A stretch of 8,144 bases of DNA from Candidatus Nitrotoga sp. CP45 (GTDB lineage Bacteria > Bacteroidota > Bacteroidia > Flavobacteriales > Flavobacteriaceae): NCBI GenBank assembly GCA_943329165.2, contig CALQCV020000076.1, positions 1 through 8,144 of the forward strand, written 5' to 3'. Within the stretch, counting starts at the first letter, position 1. Every line of letters begins with the position of its first letter. A program made the translations under genes and the position numbers. Positions 7,944 to 8,144 of the stretch are shown here, piece by piece. The notes beneath the pieces are model-generated. The model was not told where the DNA came from. It did no database searches and was given only the letters and a program-made list of their open reading frames with translations.

Positions 7944-8144
7944 TTAAAATTGATGTTCCTTTTTGCGGATTAGCAAAAGTGAGCATAATGTGATTATGGC
8001 AGCAACAGATAAATAATACCCAACAAAGTGAATTCCGTAATTTTTGGCAATCCAAATGGCAATCATAGGAGCAAAAGCAGCACCTATTATTCCGGCAAAA
8101 TTGAAGGTAAGCGAAGCGCCTGAATAGCGAACTTCTGTTGGAAA
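7944..8144 (-). CDS. MFS transporter, metabolite:H+ symporter-like, C-terminal fragment
   Basis: Reading the minus strand from base 8144 gives 66 residues before a TAA stop (complement of 7944-7946); the 5' part lies beyond the window. The fragment opens with FPTEVRYSGASLTFNFAG, which matches the loop before helix 11 in metabolite:H+ symporter-type members of the major facilitator superfamily (ProP/ShiA-like relatives with FPT.VRYSGASL). Two hydrophobic helices follow (about residues 12-33 and 40-59), corresponding to helices 11 and 12, and then a short basic tail (RKKEHQF). This is an inner membrane secondary transporter; its substrate cannot be told from this end. It converges on remB, with 79 bases between the two stop codons, so it is an independent unit, probably unrelated to motility. 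Confidence 0.83.
   Translation of the reverse strand, partial: FPTEVRYSGASLTFNFAGIIGAAFAPMIAIWIAKNYGIHFVGYYLSVAAIITLCSLLLIRKKEHQF

Overview
The window comes from an AT-rich member of the Bacteroidota, almost certainly a gliding flavobacterium (Flavobacterium or a close relative). The evidence is a large fragment of SprA, the type IX secretion system (T9SS) translocon found only in this phylum, a RemB-like gliding motility protein, and the lack of strong Shine-Dalgarno sequences before the genes.

Layout, left to right. Positions 1-4827 hold the C-terminal 1608 residues of SprA; the 5' end of the gene lies outside the window. After 64 bases comes gcvH (4892-5272), the lipoyl carrier H protein of the glycine cleavage system. 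A small VanZ-family membrane protein (about 5244-5642) overlaps the end of gcvH. A clear intrinsic terminator (5655-5691) closes this block. A separate gene follows (5744-7864): a secreted or outer membrane protein with a TonB C-terminal-like domain directly after its signal peptide and a long beta-barrel-like region behind it. I read it as gliding motility protein RemB. The last 201 bases, on the minus strand, encode the C-terminus of a major facilitator transporter that converges on remB.

How the genes fit together: SprA is the outer membrane channel through which T9SS cargo, including gliding adhesins, leaves the cell, and RemB is tied to the same motility phenotype. gcvH and the VanZ-like gene sit between them, with no known mechanistic link to secretion. 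No stretch without a gene exceeds about 100 bases. I found no RNA gene, mobile element, CRISPR array or pseudogene. The region looks like conserved core flavobacterial chromosome. The point most worth a second look is the architecture of the RemB-like protein: a TonB-type periplasmic domain joined to an outer membrane barrel, without the usual inner membrane anchor.
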